Shown in pieces: positions 5,348 to 13,807 of a DNA stretch of 64,000 bases. Both the position numbers and the translations under genes were made by a program. Origin of the DNA: a virus; the IMG/VR virus record IMGVR_UViG_3300009425_000015, positions 16,308 through 80,307 of that record; one strand, written 5' to 3'. How positions within the stretch are numbered: position 1 is the stretch's first letter; each line of letters opens with the position of its first letter. The notes beneath the pieces are model-generated. The model made no database searches and was not told the origin of the DNA. It saw only the letters and a list, made by a program, of their open reading frames with translations.

Positions 5348-6613
5348 TTATTTTACCTTCTTGGCAGAAACTAGCTCGTCTTGCCACTCAAGCATAGTCT
5401 CTATCATTTGCTTCTTGTTCATGGAGCTTATCTCTTTGTGAGACAACTTCCCATTGCTTGTTATCGTCTGCTGACTACTGGTAATTATCTCCCTCTTGTA
5501 TCCTTCTTTTTTAATTTTTTCTGCAATCCTCATCCTCTCTATAGCAAGATTTGCATATTTGTGTGAGATGTCAATGCCAATCCAATTTCTTTCATTAATA
5601 TGCGCCATCTTCGTGGTTGTGCCAGAACCAACAAATGGATCTAAAACAACATCTCCGGGGGAAGTCCATGTTAATACATGATCCTCTACCAGCCTTTCAG
5701 GGTAAATCGCTGGATGATCGAAAGCTATGGCATCCTTTGTTGAAAAGTTTTTTCCTGTATTGTATTTCCATATATTATTTCTCGGTGAAAATTCTGGTAC
5801 AGGCTTCTGTACACGACTCTTTAGCTTTCCATCCTTACCTCTCATCGAAGATATTCCAAGCCCCAACTTGGAATAGTTAACTCTCGTAAAATCAAACCCA
5901 GAGTCATCAATTGTGACACCCTCTTGAGTCTCTTTGTATCCCATTGACTTCAGTGCTTTCCTGATGAGTTCAAACAATTCTTGCTTTTCCGTCTCGGTGT
6001 GACTTCCCCCAATGGAATCAAAGTTAAATTTATCATTAAAGCTACCCCACCCAGTCCACTTATTGGGCTTGTCGCACACAAGATTGTGAGTTTTGGGCTT
6101 TCCCTTAGAAAACACAAACATGTATTCAAAAATCTGAGAGTATCGGTTGCCATCGCGACGGGCAGGAAAGGATGTGCCGTTCTTTTCATATATCATCGTG
6201 TCATGAATGTTAAACCCTATTTCCTTGAAGTACAGCGCTTGGCGGAATGAGCTTCCAGATTCGCTACCCTTGTCGACGGCATCTCCAACAACCCATACAA
6301 CCACCCCACCTGGCTTAGTTACCCTATGAAGCTCGTCTGCAATGCTCTCAAACGGGAATGAGTAACCGTTGTTTTCTGTGAGTTTTTCTGCAATCTTCTT
6401 TTTCTTGAATGCTGACAATTGTCTCTTGTATTCATTCTCATCTGAGAAGTCGACAGCAGATAGATTGAAGGTTTCAGTAAACTCGTCGGAATAAAATCTA
6501 ATGTCATCGTACGGTGGCGAAGTCACCGTTAAATCAACACTGCTATCGGGTAAATTTTTAAGCTTCTCTACAGAGTCGCCACACAATATTCTGTTAAGCG
6601 GCAATTGTGACAT
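5348..6613 (-). CDS. DNA methyltransferase (N6-adenine/N4-cytosine, beta class)
   Basis: 421-aa SAM-dependent DNA modification enzyme. Motif IV appears first as TSPPYDD near residue 30, then the HRVTKPGGVVVWVVGD strand, and motif I near the C-terminal third as DPFVGSGTT followed by WIGIDISHKY. This order marks the beta class. ATG 6613 is chosen over an upstream start because AAGGGAT lies at the right distance and the N-terminus then begins just before the NRILCGD motif. Its start overlaps the end of the putative endonuclease gene by 20 nt, so the two are probably co-translated as a restriction-modification pair. Alternatively it protects phage DNA on its own. Confidence 0.85.
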   Translation of the reverse strand: MSQLPLNRILCGDSVEKLKNLPDSSVDLTVTSPPYDDIRFYSDEFTETFNLSAVDFSDENEYKRQLSAFKKKKIAEKLTENNGYSFPFESIADELHRVTKPGGVVVWVVGDAVDKGSESGSSFRQALYFKEIGFNIHDTMIYEKNGTSFPARRDGNRYSQIFEYMFVFSKGKPKTHNLVCDKPNKWTGWGSFNDKFNFDSIGGSHTETEKQELFELIRKALKSMGYKETQEGVTIDDSGFDFTRVNYSKLGLGISSMRGKDGKLKSRVQKPVPEFSPRNNIWKYNTGKNFSTKDAIAFDHPAIYPERLVEDHVLTWTSPGDVVLDPFVGSGTTTKMAHINERNWIGIDISHKYANLAIERMRIAEKIKKEGYKREIITSSQQTITSNGKLSHKEISSMNKKQMIETMLEWQDELVSAKKVK

Positions 6614-7352
6614 TGGATATCCCTTTCCCTGCCGGAGCAGCACTAGCTAGTGTGTTGTTACTATCTCGGTATGAGCACAGTGATTCCTTGAGAATTTTAC
6701 ACCATTTCCTCTGGGGCGCAACAGAACCTAGAGCAATGTACTCCGAATAACGTGATGCTACCGAATTGTGAATTTTAGCCTTAGTGAAACTGCTTTTATC
6801 AGTGGCTTTGCCTGCCCAACCCATGTCAAACCCGTCAACTACTGAAAAGTGCGCGGACTTAAACATGCCAGCTATCGCAGATGTCGAGAATGGTGGCAAC
6901 TGAATGTCTTTATCTAACTCGTAGTTGATAAGGACATAGTTGTCAATCTTTCCGCTGCCCTCCGAATGAGATGAGCCAGTCCAGCCATTATCGCTCTGAC
7001 TAGTCTTTACTTCAAAGTATACTACAGACTCTTTATCTAAAACTTTCACGCCAAAGTCGTTTTTTTGTTTCTTTGCGTTGTGAAGTTTAGATACTGTAAC
7101 GAAGCCACTATCGGATAAGACTTTCTTAATAGCATACTCAAACTCATATGCAGCCCTAACAGTCAAGAAAACAGTCTGCTGCCCCTTGTCTTCCTCGACA
7201 TGCTGCACGTAGTCGTTAAGCGTTCGGATCGAAGGCTCAAGTCTACGAAGAGATTTAAAATTATCTCCGACAACATTCTCCACCAAGGCGAGCACGCTAA
7301 TAGCAAATTTCTTCGTCCTCATGAAAGATACTAAATCATCGTATGTCTTCAT
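6594..7352 (-). CDS. probable type II restriction endonuclease (PD-(D/E)XK)
   Basis: 252-aa protein. The central region has the PD-(D/E)XK layout: an Asp in KNDFGV, a hydrophobic strand, then the E-x-K of VYFEVKTSQS, followed by NGWTGSSHS and a Lys-Asp-N-Y-V-L-I strand, a pattern I associate with type II restriction enzymes. Location directly upstream of, and overlapping, the methyltransferase gene supports this. ATG 7352 is preferred because GGGAG lies eight bases upstream. No specificity can be read. It could instead be another nuclease of the same fold. Confidence 0.6.
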   Translation of the reverse strand: MKTYDDLVSFMRTKKFAISVLALVENVVGDNFKSLRRLEPSIRTLNDYVQHVEEDKGQQTVFLTVRAAYEFEYAIKKVLSDSGFVTVSKLHNAKKQKNDFGVKVLDKESVVYFEVKTSQSDNGWTGSSHSEGSGKIDNYVLINYELDKDIQLPPFSTSAIAGMFKSAHFSVVDGFDMGWAGKATDKSSFTKAKIHNSVASRYSEYIALGSVAPQRKWCKILKESLCSYRDSNNTLASAAPAGKGISNVTIAA

Positions 7353-7581
7353 CTCTAACACTCCCTTTTTTAATTAATTTTGTTATGACGTAAGTCAATA
7401 CTAGTCTATCATTTTCGCAAGACAAGTCAATCTCTCTGAATTCCTTAAGCAGTTGTTCGATATCTCTGAACAGTAACTCTTCTTCACAATGAGAAGTAAT
7501 TGGCACTGGCGTCACATGTGGTGATGGCCAGGAAACTTCCCTATCGGATCCGTATTGTCCTTTACATTTTTGTATAGGCAT
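7336..7581 (-). CDS. hypothetical protein upstream of the restriction-modification pair
   Basis: 81-aa protein MPIQKCKGQYGSDREV... with a helical C-terminal half rich in Leu and Glu. No helix-turn-helix was seen, so there is no support for a controller protein. Its 3' end overlaps the endonuclease start by 17 nt and its start lies just after the previous stop, placing it in the same operon. Confidence 0.6.
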   Translation of the reverse strand: MPIQKCKGQYGSDREVSWPSPHVTPVPITSHCEEELLFRDIEQLLKEFREIDLSCENDRLVLTYVITKLIKKGSVRDEDIR

Positions 7582-7582
7582 C

Positions 7583-7789
7583 TTATTCTTCTCCAGTGTG
7601 AGAGCTAATTTCATTGGCTATCATTGTCAGCGCGTCGGCGATGTCAAATGCATCGTCAGGGCTGACATTTATACTAAAATTTGCCCCGATAGCGATGCTC
7701 ATCATACCGTGGTGCTCTAAAATTTCAACCCTTACCACATCACCTTCCTCTGCTGTCACATAGAACGATCTAGAATTGACTTCAAACAA
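7583..7789 (-). CDS. hypothetical protein
   Basis: 68-aa acidic protein beginning at a TTG (7789) with AGGAG seven bases upstream. Beta-rich first half (VVRVEILEHHG, SIAIGANF) and a helical end. Same operon as the genes to its left. Unknown function. Confidence 0.55.
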   Translation of the reverse strand: MFEVNSRSFYVTAEEGDVVRVEILEHHGMMSIAIGANFSINVSPDDAFDIADALTMIANEISSHTGEE

Positions 7790-7811
7790 TTATTTTCTCC
7801 TACTTTCTTTC

Positions 7812-8375
7812 TCACAAGTGATTGTGTAAACTACTTTCAGACATTCCCTTAAGGGGTATGTATACGTATTCTATTTCTATATATATTATACCTTCGTCTG
7901 AGAAGAGAGAAGCCTCAATCTCAAAATGTGGTATCTTCCAAGTTGTATTGATTTCAGCTACACCTACCCCTATTGCGTAACACTCTGAAGCGAATACAAG
8001 TTCCTCCATGATTGACTCTCGTATAATCTCTCGGAAGCGGGGGGGTCCATACTTCTTTGACATAGCTGACACTATATCTTTATATCTTACTTTGCAATTG
8101 AACTCATTAATACCTACTGGGCCGATGACTAACCATGCTTTGCTTATCTTTGATTTAAAAAATTTAATTATTAATTCAGTTTCATATATCTGCTCGATCT
8201 GCCCTCGGAATCGCATTTCTCCGTATTCCAAGTCTCCCATGATGTATCGATAATTTTTATATTTTTGAAAATTATAATTCAGCTCTTTTGCCCAAGGAAG
8301 ATCCAAAGGAGTAGCTACCACGTTTATCTGTGGGGCTAACATTGATAACAAACATAGGAGCGGAATATATATCAA
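7812..8375 (-). CDS. exported hypothetical protein
   Basis: 187-aa protein with an N-terminal signal peptide (MIYIPLLCLLSMLAPQINVVA) without lipobox, so probably released to the periplasm. The mature part alternates short beta strands and aromatic residues. No family recognised. First gene after the promoter at 8399-8427. Confidence 0.6.
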   Translation of the reverse strand: MIYIPLLCLLSMLAPQINVVATPLDLPWAKELNYNFQKYKNYRYIMGDLEYGEMRFRGQIEQIYETELIIKFFKSKISKAWLVIGPVGINEFNCKVRYKDIVSAMSKKYGPPRFREIIRESIMEELVFASECYAIGVGVAEINTTWKIPHFEIEASLFSDEGIIYIEIEYVYIPLKGMSESSLHNHL

Positions 8376-8398
8376 ACCCTTTCACCAACTGTTTATAT

Positions 8399-8427
8399 AT
8401 AGTAACATATAAAAATCAGACTTGCAA
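8399..8427 (-). promoter_or_regulatory. sigma-70-type promoter
   Basis: Minus-strand TTGCAA (8422-8427), 17-bp spacer, TACTAT (8399-8404), directly in front of the exported protein gene. Confidence 0.65.
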
Positions 8428-8433
8428 GTTAAT

Positions 8434-8667
8434 TTAAATTTTTTGTCTGGTTTCATAACTCTTCCTATAAGTGTTCATCGCCATCACTAACCTAGCTTGC
8501 AAGTCCGCTATCTCTGGGCGGTGGGGGATATTATTAGGAGACGTCAAATCGATAAAGGATTCTAGCACAGTTTCAATGCCGTACCTCCCAATAATCTTAG
8601 ACATTTCCTGAGAAACCATATCTTTCTGGCTCTCAGGCTTCTGTTCTTCTTCATTTTCGTTACTCAT
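8434..8667 (-). CDS. hypothetical protein
   Basis: 77-aa charged helical protein starting MSNENEEEQK with AGGAGG upstream. No domain recognised. Confidence 0.55.
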   Translation of the reverse strand: MSNENEEEQKPESQKDMVSQEMSKIIGRYGIETVLESFIDLTSPNNIPHRPEIADLQARLVMAMNTYRKSYETRQKI

Positions 8668-8706
8668 GTGTTTCCTCCTTCCAGCACTGATATATATATA
8701 AATAGT

Positions 8707-8961
8707 TTACTTTTTCCCTATTGTATCTCTTAAAATCCCAACCTCTTTCTGTAGGTTTCTCATTTCAAGTGTCATCATGCGCATTTCCATTACCACTTTC
8801 GACTCCTTTTCCGATTGATATTTTGCAACATCCACCGTTATAGAATTCGACTCCGCAGTTTGACTCATTATCATGAAAGTCACACATGCGAGGCACCCCA
8901 ATAACAAGAAAGCCAGGATGTTTATCCCCTTTGATAATTTAACTGCAACTTCTCTCTTCAC
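8707..8961 (-). CDS. membrane-anchored coiled-coil protein
   Basis: 84-aa type II membrane protein: short basic N-terminus, one membrane segment (ILAFLLLGCLACVTFMIM) and a charged coiled-coil (MRMMTLEMRNLQKEV). GTG 8961 is used because it overlaps the stop of the lipoprotein gene as GTGA; a longer frame starting at 9033 would overlap that gene by 76 nt. Membrane protein plus small lipoprotein in coupled genes recalls spanin pairs, but the gene order is reversed from the usual arrangement and this is only a possibility. Confidence 0.6.
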   Translation of the reverse strand: MKREVAVKLSKGINILAFLLLGCLACVTFMIMSQTAESNSITVDVAKYQSEKESKVVMEMRMMTLEMRNLQKEVGILRDTIGKK

Positions 8962-9182
8962 AGCCCATAATCCAAATCTGATAGCCAACAAAAGGCATGT
9001 TGGTTTCCGGCTTCCAAGCAATCTTCTGTGCACCTCAAGCCGTGTAATTCTGATTCAGGATTGTGACATAGCCACAGGCTTGGCGTTGCATCGTTTGTCG
9101 AAGAGTCTGTCGTCTCTGAATACAGTACATTCTGCTCTTCACAAGAAACTAACATAAACGCAAACAACCACAAGTATCTCAT
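8958..9182 (-). CDS. small Cys-containing lipoprotein
   Basis: 74-aa protein with signal MRYLWLFAFMLVSC; Cys14 fits a lipobox. The mature part has four more cysteines (WLCHN, RCTEDC, FCWL), suggesting disulfides. Coupled to the coiled-coil membrane protein downstream and overlapping the methyltransferase stop upstream as ATGA. Could be the outer partner of a lysis spanin pair or an unrelated surface protein. Confidence 0.6.
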   Translation of the reverse strand: MRYLWLFAFMLVSCEEQNVLYSETTDSSTNDATPSLWLCHNPESELHGLRCTEDCLEAGNQHAFCWLSDLDYGL

Positions 9183-9781
9183 ATATTCTCCTTATGCTGA
9201 ACCACAAAAATAGTCCTATTCGGCATGCCGTTCTTGTCCAGCACTTTAAAAGAATCTATTACTCTGTTTCTCTCGTTCAACAAATTTTCTAATTCTTCTT
9301 TTTCGATACTCAGACAGTCTGCTGAGTTTAATGCAAAATACGCGTCTGTGCACCCATACGACCACTCAATAAAGCATGCGCCGCCTTTTTTTAAAGTACG
9401 CATCCACTGATTCAGGCAATATCTAAAATCATAACTGTGATCTATCGAATTAGAATAAATAAAATCAAACTTTCCTACCCACCCTTCTTTAATATCATGA
9501 AAGTCCCACTGAAGTACGTTTGCAAACCTACTTGCAGTTTCAGAAATTTCCGTACCTATTATGTCAGCTTCAAGTAAATTTCGAAACCTCTCAACTTCAA
9601 ATCCGTTTCTGACGCCATGGCACACTCCACTTTCAACTTCCATATCGGAATTCTTAATCCATTCAACTATCGAATCTATCTCCCTTTCGGATATCCAAAC
9701 TCTTTCTAGTTTTCTTTTATTCGTATTTGTCTGTGCGTCAACATATTCATCATAATTTTCCCATGGACGATTATATTTCAT
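9179..9781 (-). CDS. class I SAM-dependent methyltransferase
   Basis: 200-aa protein with a Rossmann methyltransferase pattern: VCHGVRNGFEV in the place of motif I, an acidic residue after ADIIGTEIS for the SAM ribose, an Asp after FANVLQWDF, FDFIYSNSIDHSYD as the motif IV strand and WMRTLKKGGACFIEW as the post-IV strand. Substrate unknown; the form suggests a small-molecule or sugar methyltransferase. Good AAGGAAGGA site before ATG 9781. Confidence 0.7.
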   Translation of the reverse strand: MKYNRPWENYDEYVDAQTNTNKRKLERVWISEREIDSIVEWIKNSDMEVESGVCHGVRNGFEVERFRNLLEADIIGTEISETASRFANVLQWDFHDIKEGWVGKFDFIYSNSIDHSYDFRYCLNQWMRTLKKGGACFIEWSYGCTDAYFALNSADCLSIEKEELENLLNERNRVIDSFKVLDKNGMPNRTIFVVQHKENI

Positions 9782-9795
9782 TGCTATTCCTTCCT

Positions 9796-10032
9796 TTATT
9801 CAAAGTCTGTCGGAGATGGATCCACCACTAACAGACTTCCACTGTTGTATGCGCTCTCATTATAGCACGAGTACCCATACTTCTTCACAACTTCCTCGGT
9901 TATTTGCTTCATTTTTTTAGAATTGCCAGTTATAATACGGCAAGGCAATTCTGCCCAGTTTAAAAAACAGCTGATTTTCTCTACCGCAGCAGAGTGTCGT
10001 ATGTTATGTAAATCCAAAATCTGAAGAGCCAC
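9796..10032 (-). CDS. Smr-domain-like protein
   Basis: 78-aa protein resembling a minimal Smr (small MutS-related) domain, which in known members can be a nuclease or nucleic-acid binding module. The LDLHNIRHSAAVEKI start matches the D-L-H-G signature with Asn for Gly, and CRIITGNSKKM matches the later I-x-G-x-G segment with a changed motif. It has no other domain. GTG start at 10032 with AGGTG upstream. Changed motif residues leave activity uncertain. Confidence 0.6.
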   Translation of the reverse strand: MALQILDLHNIRHSAAVEKISCFLNWAELPCRIITGNSKKMKQITEEVVKKYGYSCYNESAYNSGSLLVVDPSPTDFE

Positions 10033-10044
10033 GTGACACCTACT

Positions 10045-10686
10045 TTAACATACTTCTCTGGCTAAATCTAACTCTTCAAGCAGAGTGTACGTGAAAGAGT
10101 TACCCCATACGTCGGCGGCACGATTACAAGTGTCCATGAACTCATAAAAGTCTTTACTACTTTGGAATACTTGACAGCCTGCAGATACCCCACCTGTATA
10201 CTCCCTTTCGTCAGATCCCCATTGACGATGAATATTGATGCCGTACCATCCCTCGTCCTCTGCGCCGACATAGTCAGGGGTAGAATCTCTATTATTGTCC
10301 CTCCAAACCTTAACCTTCGAACCTCTCTGCACAAGGGCTGTGTACTTCCGCTTGCCGCCGTGAGTTCCTATTCTATATGTCGAACGATACTGATCAGGTA
10401 CTAATATCGCAGTACCCTTGCTCTGAACGCTGGCTAGCGGTTTTCTCAGGATACTGATACCTGGTTCAGTTGTCGCAGGATAAATATCACAAACCCAGGA
10501 ATCATCCACCTTGTACAGAATGTTAATAAAGTCGTCGAAGCGTGATGCACTCCCCGACTTATTTCTCACGCCGACGATATTCAAGTTATAATCCCCATTC
10601 TTAAAGAATGAATAACCCTTGCTCTCCATAGCTGCCGCATAACTTTTCGCCAGAAGCTTCGCTTGTAATCCGATTATCTTTGCCAT
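10045..10686 (-). CDS. probable peptidoglycan-active enzyme (YkuD-like His...Cys pattern)
   Basis: 213-aa protein. The C-terminal half has a conserved His in GINIHRQWG followed, after a short loop, by SAGCQVF. This H-x(~15)-S-x-G-C pattern resembles L,D-transpeptidase/YkuD-like folds, and a related layout occurs in phage proteins of cell-wall function. Earlier parts include VGVRN and the strand-rich KVKVWRDNN. No signal peptide. A lysis or cell-wall role is therefore plausible but unproven; no other endolysin is visible in this window. Confidence 0.5.
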   Translation of the reverse strand: MAKIIGLQAKLLAKSYAAAMESKGYSFFKNGDYNLNIVGVRNKSGSASRFDDFINILYKVDDSWVCDIYPATTEPGISILRKPLASVQSKGTAILVPDQYRSTYRIGTHGGKRKYTALVQRGSKVKVWRDNNRDSTPDYVGAEDEGWYGINIHRQWGSDEREYTGGVSAGCQVFQSSKDFYEFMDTCNRAADVWGNSFTYTLLEELDLAREVC

Positions 10687-10709
10687 TTCTCAATGCTCCT
10701 ATTTGTCGA

Positions 10710-12590
10710 CTATGCTTCTTCAAACTCTGCATCAATGATATCGTCATCTTGCGAGTCTTGAGTTTGTTCTTCTGCTGGCTCTGCTTGTTGTGCTGCCTCA
10801 TACATTTTCTGGGTTGTCGACTGAACTAAGGCAGTAAGAGAGTCAAACTCCGAATTAATTTCAGACGGGTTATCTGAACCCTGAAGTGCAGCCTTCGCAG
10901 AAGCTATCGCTGTTTCCATTTTTTCGATGGAGCCAGCTTCAAGCTTTTCAGAATTTTCATCCATGAGTTTGCGGGTTTGAAATACTAGGGACTCCAGAGA
11001 ATTCCTCTTTTCTACGTTCTCTCTTTTTTGTTTGTCTTCCTCCGCGTAGCGCTTGGCGTCCTCTACCATGCGCTCGATGTCTTCTGCGGACATCGATCCT
11101 GATCCCTGTATCTTTATCGACTGCTCTTTGGAAGTTGCCTTGTCCTTAGCAGAAACGCTAACAATGCCATTTGCATCGATATCGAAAGTTACTTCTATCT
11201 GAGGCACTCCGCGGGGTGCGGGTGGAATTCCATCCAGTTTAAAGACACCGAGCCTCTTGTTGTCTGCCGAAAACTCCCTCTCCCCTTGCAAAACCTTAAT
11301 GTCGACTGCTGGTTGGTTGTTCTCCGCAGTAGTGAATACCTGAGACTTCGAGCATGGAATAGTGGAATTCCTCTCTATCAGTCTTGTCATGACGCCGCCC
11401 ATGGTTTCTAAGCCTAGGGATAGGGGGGTGACGTCCAATAAGAGAATGTCTTTCACCTCTCCCGAAAAAACTCCTCCCTGTACCGCTGCGCCTAGGGCAA
11501 CAACTTCGTCTGGATTCACCGATGAACTGGCGCTTTTTTCAAATAATTTCTCAACCGCCTGACGGACTAAAGGTATCCTAGTTGAACCTCCGACGAGCAA
11601 GACTTCATCAATATCCTTGATAGAAGCTGACGCATCCTTCATTGCTTTTCGCACTGGATCTAGAGTCTTTTCTACCAGCTCATCTATCATTTGTTCAAAC
11701 GTCGATCGAGTGAGAGAAACGTTCATATGCTTAGGGCCCGACGCATCAGCTGTCAGAAATGGCAGATTTATATCTGTCTGTTGCGCGCTTGATAGTTCAA
11801 TCTTTGCCTTCTCTGAAGCCTCTTTAAGCCTTTGCAACACCATCGGATCTCCAGATATGTCAACTCCCGTCTCCTTCTTGAATTCGCTCACAAGCCAATC
11901 AATTAAAATTTTATCAATATCGTCGCCGCCCAAATGAGTATCCCCGTTTGTACTCAACACTTCCACAACTCCGTCTGCGATGTCTAATATAGAAACATCG
12001 AACGTTCCTCCACCGAGATCATACACGGCTATCTTGCGCTCTTTTCCCTTGTCAAAGCCGCATGCCAGAGCTGCTGCAGTAGGTTCGTTGATAATTCTCC
12101 TGACTTCCAGGCCTGCTATCTTTCCAGCATCCCTAGTTGCCTGACGCTGAGAGTCGCTGAAGTATGCCGGGACTGTTATAACAGCCTCTCTGACTTCTTC
12201 CCCCAAGAAACTTTCCGCTGCTGCTTTGAGTTTTAAGAGCACTTGTGCGCTGATTTCCTGAGGGGCGTGCAACTTCTCGCTAGCTAGAACTTCACACATT
12301 CCAGAAGAAGACTTCTTCACCGAGTAGGGCATGGACTCTGCTTCGGCTGATATGTCATCGTACTTCATACCCATAAATCTCTTTACTGAAAAAATGGTAT
12401 TTTGCGGGTTCGTGACTGCCTGCCTTCTGGCTGGACTGCCCACTAGCCTATCTCCTAATTTCGTATATGCAACCACTGACGGGGTTGTCCTCGCCCCCTC
12501 TTCGTTTGTAATTATCTGGGGAGTTCCAGACTCCATGACTGAAACGACACTGTTCGTTGTTCCTAAATCTATTCCTATAACCTTTGACAT
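10710..12590 (-). CDS. dnaK: Hsp70 molecular chaperone DnaK
   Basis: 626-aa full-length Hsp70, close to the E. coli length of 638. Nucleotide-binding domain: [10 protein letters not shown] at the N-terminus, [11 protein letters not shown] and [15 protein letters not shown] phosphate-binding segments, and [13 protein letters not shown]. Substrate-binding domain: [12 protein letters not shown], the beta-sandwich and a helical lid, ending in the acidic tail [12 protein letters not shown] with its DnaK-like EExx end. All hallmark residues are present, so it is probably active. No DnaJ or GrpE gene is seen, so it would depend on host co-chaperones. Strong AAGGAG site; transcribed from the promoter at 12651-12678. 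Confidence 0.98.
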   Translation of the reverse strand: MSKVIGIDLGTTNSVVSVMESGTPQIITNEEGARTTPSVVAYTKLGDRLVGSPARRQAVTNPQNTIFSVKRFMGMKYDDISAEAESMPYSVKKSSSGMCEVLASEKLHAPQEISAQVLLKLKAAAESFLGEEVREAVITVPAYFSDSQRQATRDAGKIAGLEVRRIINEPTAAALACGFDKGKERKIAVYDLGGGTFDVSILDIADGVVEVLSTNGDTHLGGDDIDKILIDWLVSEFKKETGVDISGDPMVLQRLKEASEKAKIELSSAQQTDINLPFLTADASGPKHMNVSLTRSTFEQMIDELVEKTLDPVRKAMKDASASIKDIDEVLLVGGSTRIPLVRQAVEKLFEKSASSSVNPDEVVALGAAVQGGVFSGEVKDILLLDVTPLSLGLETMGGVMTRLIERNSTIPCSKSQVFTTAENNQPAVDIKVLQGEREFSADNKRLGVFKLDGIPPAPRGVPQIEVTFDIDANGIVSVSAKDKATSKEQSIKIQGSGSMSAEDIERMVEDAKRYAEEDKQKRENVEKRNSLESLVFQTRKLMDENSEKLEAGSIEKMETAIASAKAALQGSDNPSEINSEFDSLTALVQSTTQKMYEAAQQAEPAEEQTQDSQDDDIIDAEFEEA

Positions 12591-12650
12591 GAAATTCTCC
12601 TTTTCACCTTAGTCCTCTTAAATATAAACACATTTTTTACCTATGCAACC

Positions 12651-12678
12651 ATTATAGCATAAATAATTGCAAAATCAA
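12651..12678 (-). promoter_or_regulatory. sigma-70-type promoter for dnaK
   Basis: Minus-strand TTGATT (12673-12678), 16-bp spacer, TATAAT (12651-12656) preceded by TGC, an extended -10. About 60 nt before the dnaK start. Confidence 0.8.
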
Positions 12679-12697
12679 GACAATTTTTTAATTATTT

Positions 12698-12955
12698 TTA
12701 ATCCAAGGCAACAAACTTTATCAACCAGTTAACCGACACCCACCCTTTATACGGGCCCGTTTGCTTCGAGAACGCCTTCTCGAAGTGAGAAGAATATTCT
12801 GTTCCCGGCATCATATGCACGAGCGCTGCATGCTTGCCACTACTTAAGCCTTTATCATTCTTTTTCACTTCCAGAACAACACCCACCCACTCCTTACCAT
12901 ACAATATATGATACACTAAGTCACCTGGCTGAAACTCCTCTTCCTTTTTCCACAT
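12698..12955 (-). CDS. PGDLV-type small SH3-like protein
   Basis: 85-aa protein opening MWKKEEEFQPGDLVYHILY with WVGVVLEVKK, HAALVHMMPG and WVSVNWLIKF. A type seen widely in marine phages; the GDLV, G-V-V-L and later V-N-W strands suggest a KOW/Tudor-like barrel, distantly like the left-end array. ATG 12955 is chosen; another in-frame ATG lies at 12967. Confidence 0.65.
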   Translation of the reverse strand: MWKKEEEFQPGDLVYHILYGKEWVGVVLEVKKNDKGLSSGKHAALVHMMPGTEYSSHFEKAFSKQTGPYKGWVSVNWLIKFVALD

Positions 12956-13085
12956 TCTCTGCAGCATCCGTTGGTATCTCAGTCTGGAGTGTATTTAATC
13001 CGTCGTCAAACCAAACCAAATAACACAAACATATCCAAGCGGCGAGCCAAAGCACTAGTACCGCCTTCATAAACTTATCATTCAC
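12921..13085 (-). CDS. 54-aa single-membrane-segment protein
   Basis: GTG 13085 with GGAG eleven bases upstream and overlap with the previous small ORF. One membrane segment (AVLVLWLAAWICLCYLVW) and an acidic exterior tail. Its 3' end overlaps the next gene by 35 nt in another frame. Confidence 0.5.
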   Translation of the reverse strand: MNDKFMKAVLVLWLAAWICLCYLVWFDDGLNTLQTEIPTDAAENVEKGRGVSAR

Positions 13086-13209
13086 AACTAATTATGCTCC
13101 AGCTACGAGAATCTTTCCCATTTTGAATATCGAACTTTTCTTTTGCGCAAAACATTACTATAGTCAACAATACGGCGAGGGCCCCCAGTTTAATATTATA
13201 ACTTTTCAT
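13078..13209 (-). CDS. 43-aa signal-anchored protein
   Basis: ORF MKSYNIKLGALAVLLTIVMFC... with a hydrophobic segment ending in Cys21, possibly a minimal lipoprotein or anchor. Start overlaps the end of the upstream gene; no clear ribosome site, so it may depend on coupling. Confidence 0.4.
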   Translation of the reverse strand: MKSYNIKLGALAVLLTIVMFCAKEKFDIQNGKDSRSWSIISCE

Positions 13210-13807
13210 CTACGTCATATGGTATGATATTAACTATCTGAACTAGCCTTGAGATATATGAAGACGCAATGTCTTCTCTGTTTCTGTCTCGAGCCTCTGA
13301 TATTCGCCACCTAATAGCTTCGAATGTCATGCCACAATTTATATAAAATTGGTATGCCTCAAAAACAACCCTCGCCATTGAAGCATTTATAGATCTGCCA
13401 TATGCCCTAAACGTCATGGCGCTACCGTTACTACTGCACGTCTCTAAGATGACTAAAGCTTTAGCATCAGCCCCTGATGGCGTCTTTCTTGTGCCAACAT
13501 CAGCCTTAACTGAAAACCCTGAGAATGTCAGATTCCTTAAAAGGGGAAACTCCTCCACGTATTCTGACATAAGTGCCCCAAACAGTGAATTCACTGCCCC
13601 TTCTGACGTGTTTCTGATTTTTTTTTCTTTCTTTTTGTGCACGCCGCGCCTTTCTTCATATGAGCATGCAACCTCCGTCACGCCGGAATATTCTTTGATA
13701 CTGATACCTTTAAACGAAAAATCTATTAGATTTTTATCAGATATGTCTGATATTATCTTTTCAACATGGTGCCTTCTTGTTTCCTCTGGACGCAAGATGT
13801 CTCCCAT
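13196..13807 (-). CDS. stand-alone LeuA/CimA regulatory (dimer) domain-like protein
   Basis: 203-aa protein that resembles the C-terminal allosteric domain of isopropylmalate/citramalate synthases (LeuA_dimer) without the catalytic TIM barrel. Visible matches: GAVNSLFGALMSEY, like the G-P-V-N-A-L opening; the pair FSGFSVKADVG and AKALVILETCSSNG, like the D-Y-x-V and V-x-I-E strands; and FRAYGRSINASMARVVFEAY, like the G-V-S-x-N-I-x-E-A-S helix. In LeuA this domain binds leucine and controls activity. Whether this phage protein senses a ligand or interferes with a host enzyme is unknown. A weaker reading is an unrelated protein of similar topology. Confidence 0.55.
   Translation of the reverse strand: MGDILRPEETRRHHVEKIISDISDKNLIDFSFKGISIKEYSGVTEVACSYEERRGVHKKKEKKIRNTSEGAVNSLFGALMSEYVEEFPLLRNLTFSGFSVKADVGTRKTPSGADAKALVILETCSSNGSAMTFRAYGRSINASMARVVFEAYQFYINCGMTFEAIRWRISEARDRNREDIASSYISRLVQIVNIIPYDVDEKL

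Noticed and set aside
8707-9182. Certain spanin pair
   Set aside because: Order of lipoprotein and membrane coiled-coil genes is reversed and the lipoprotein is Cys-rich; kept only as a possibility in the gene entries.
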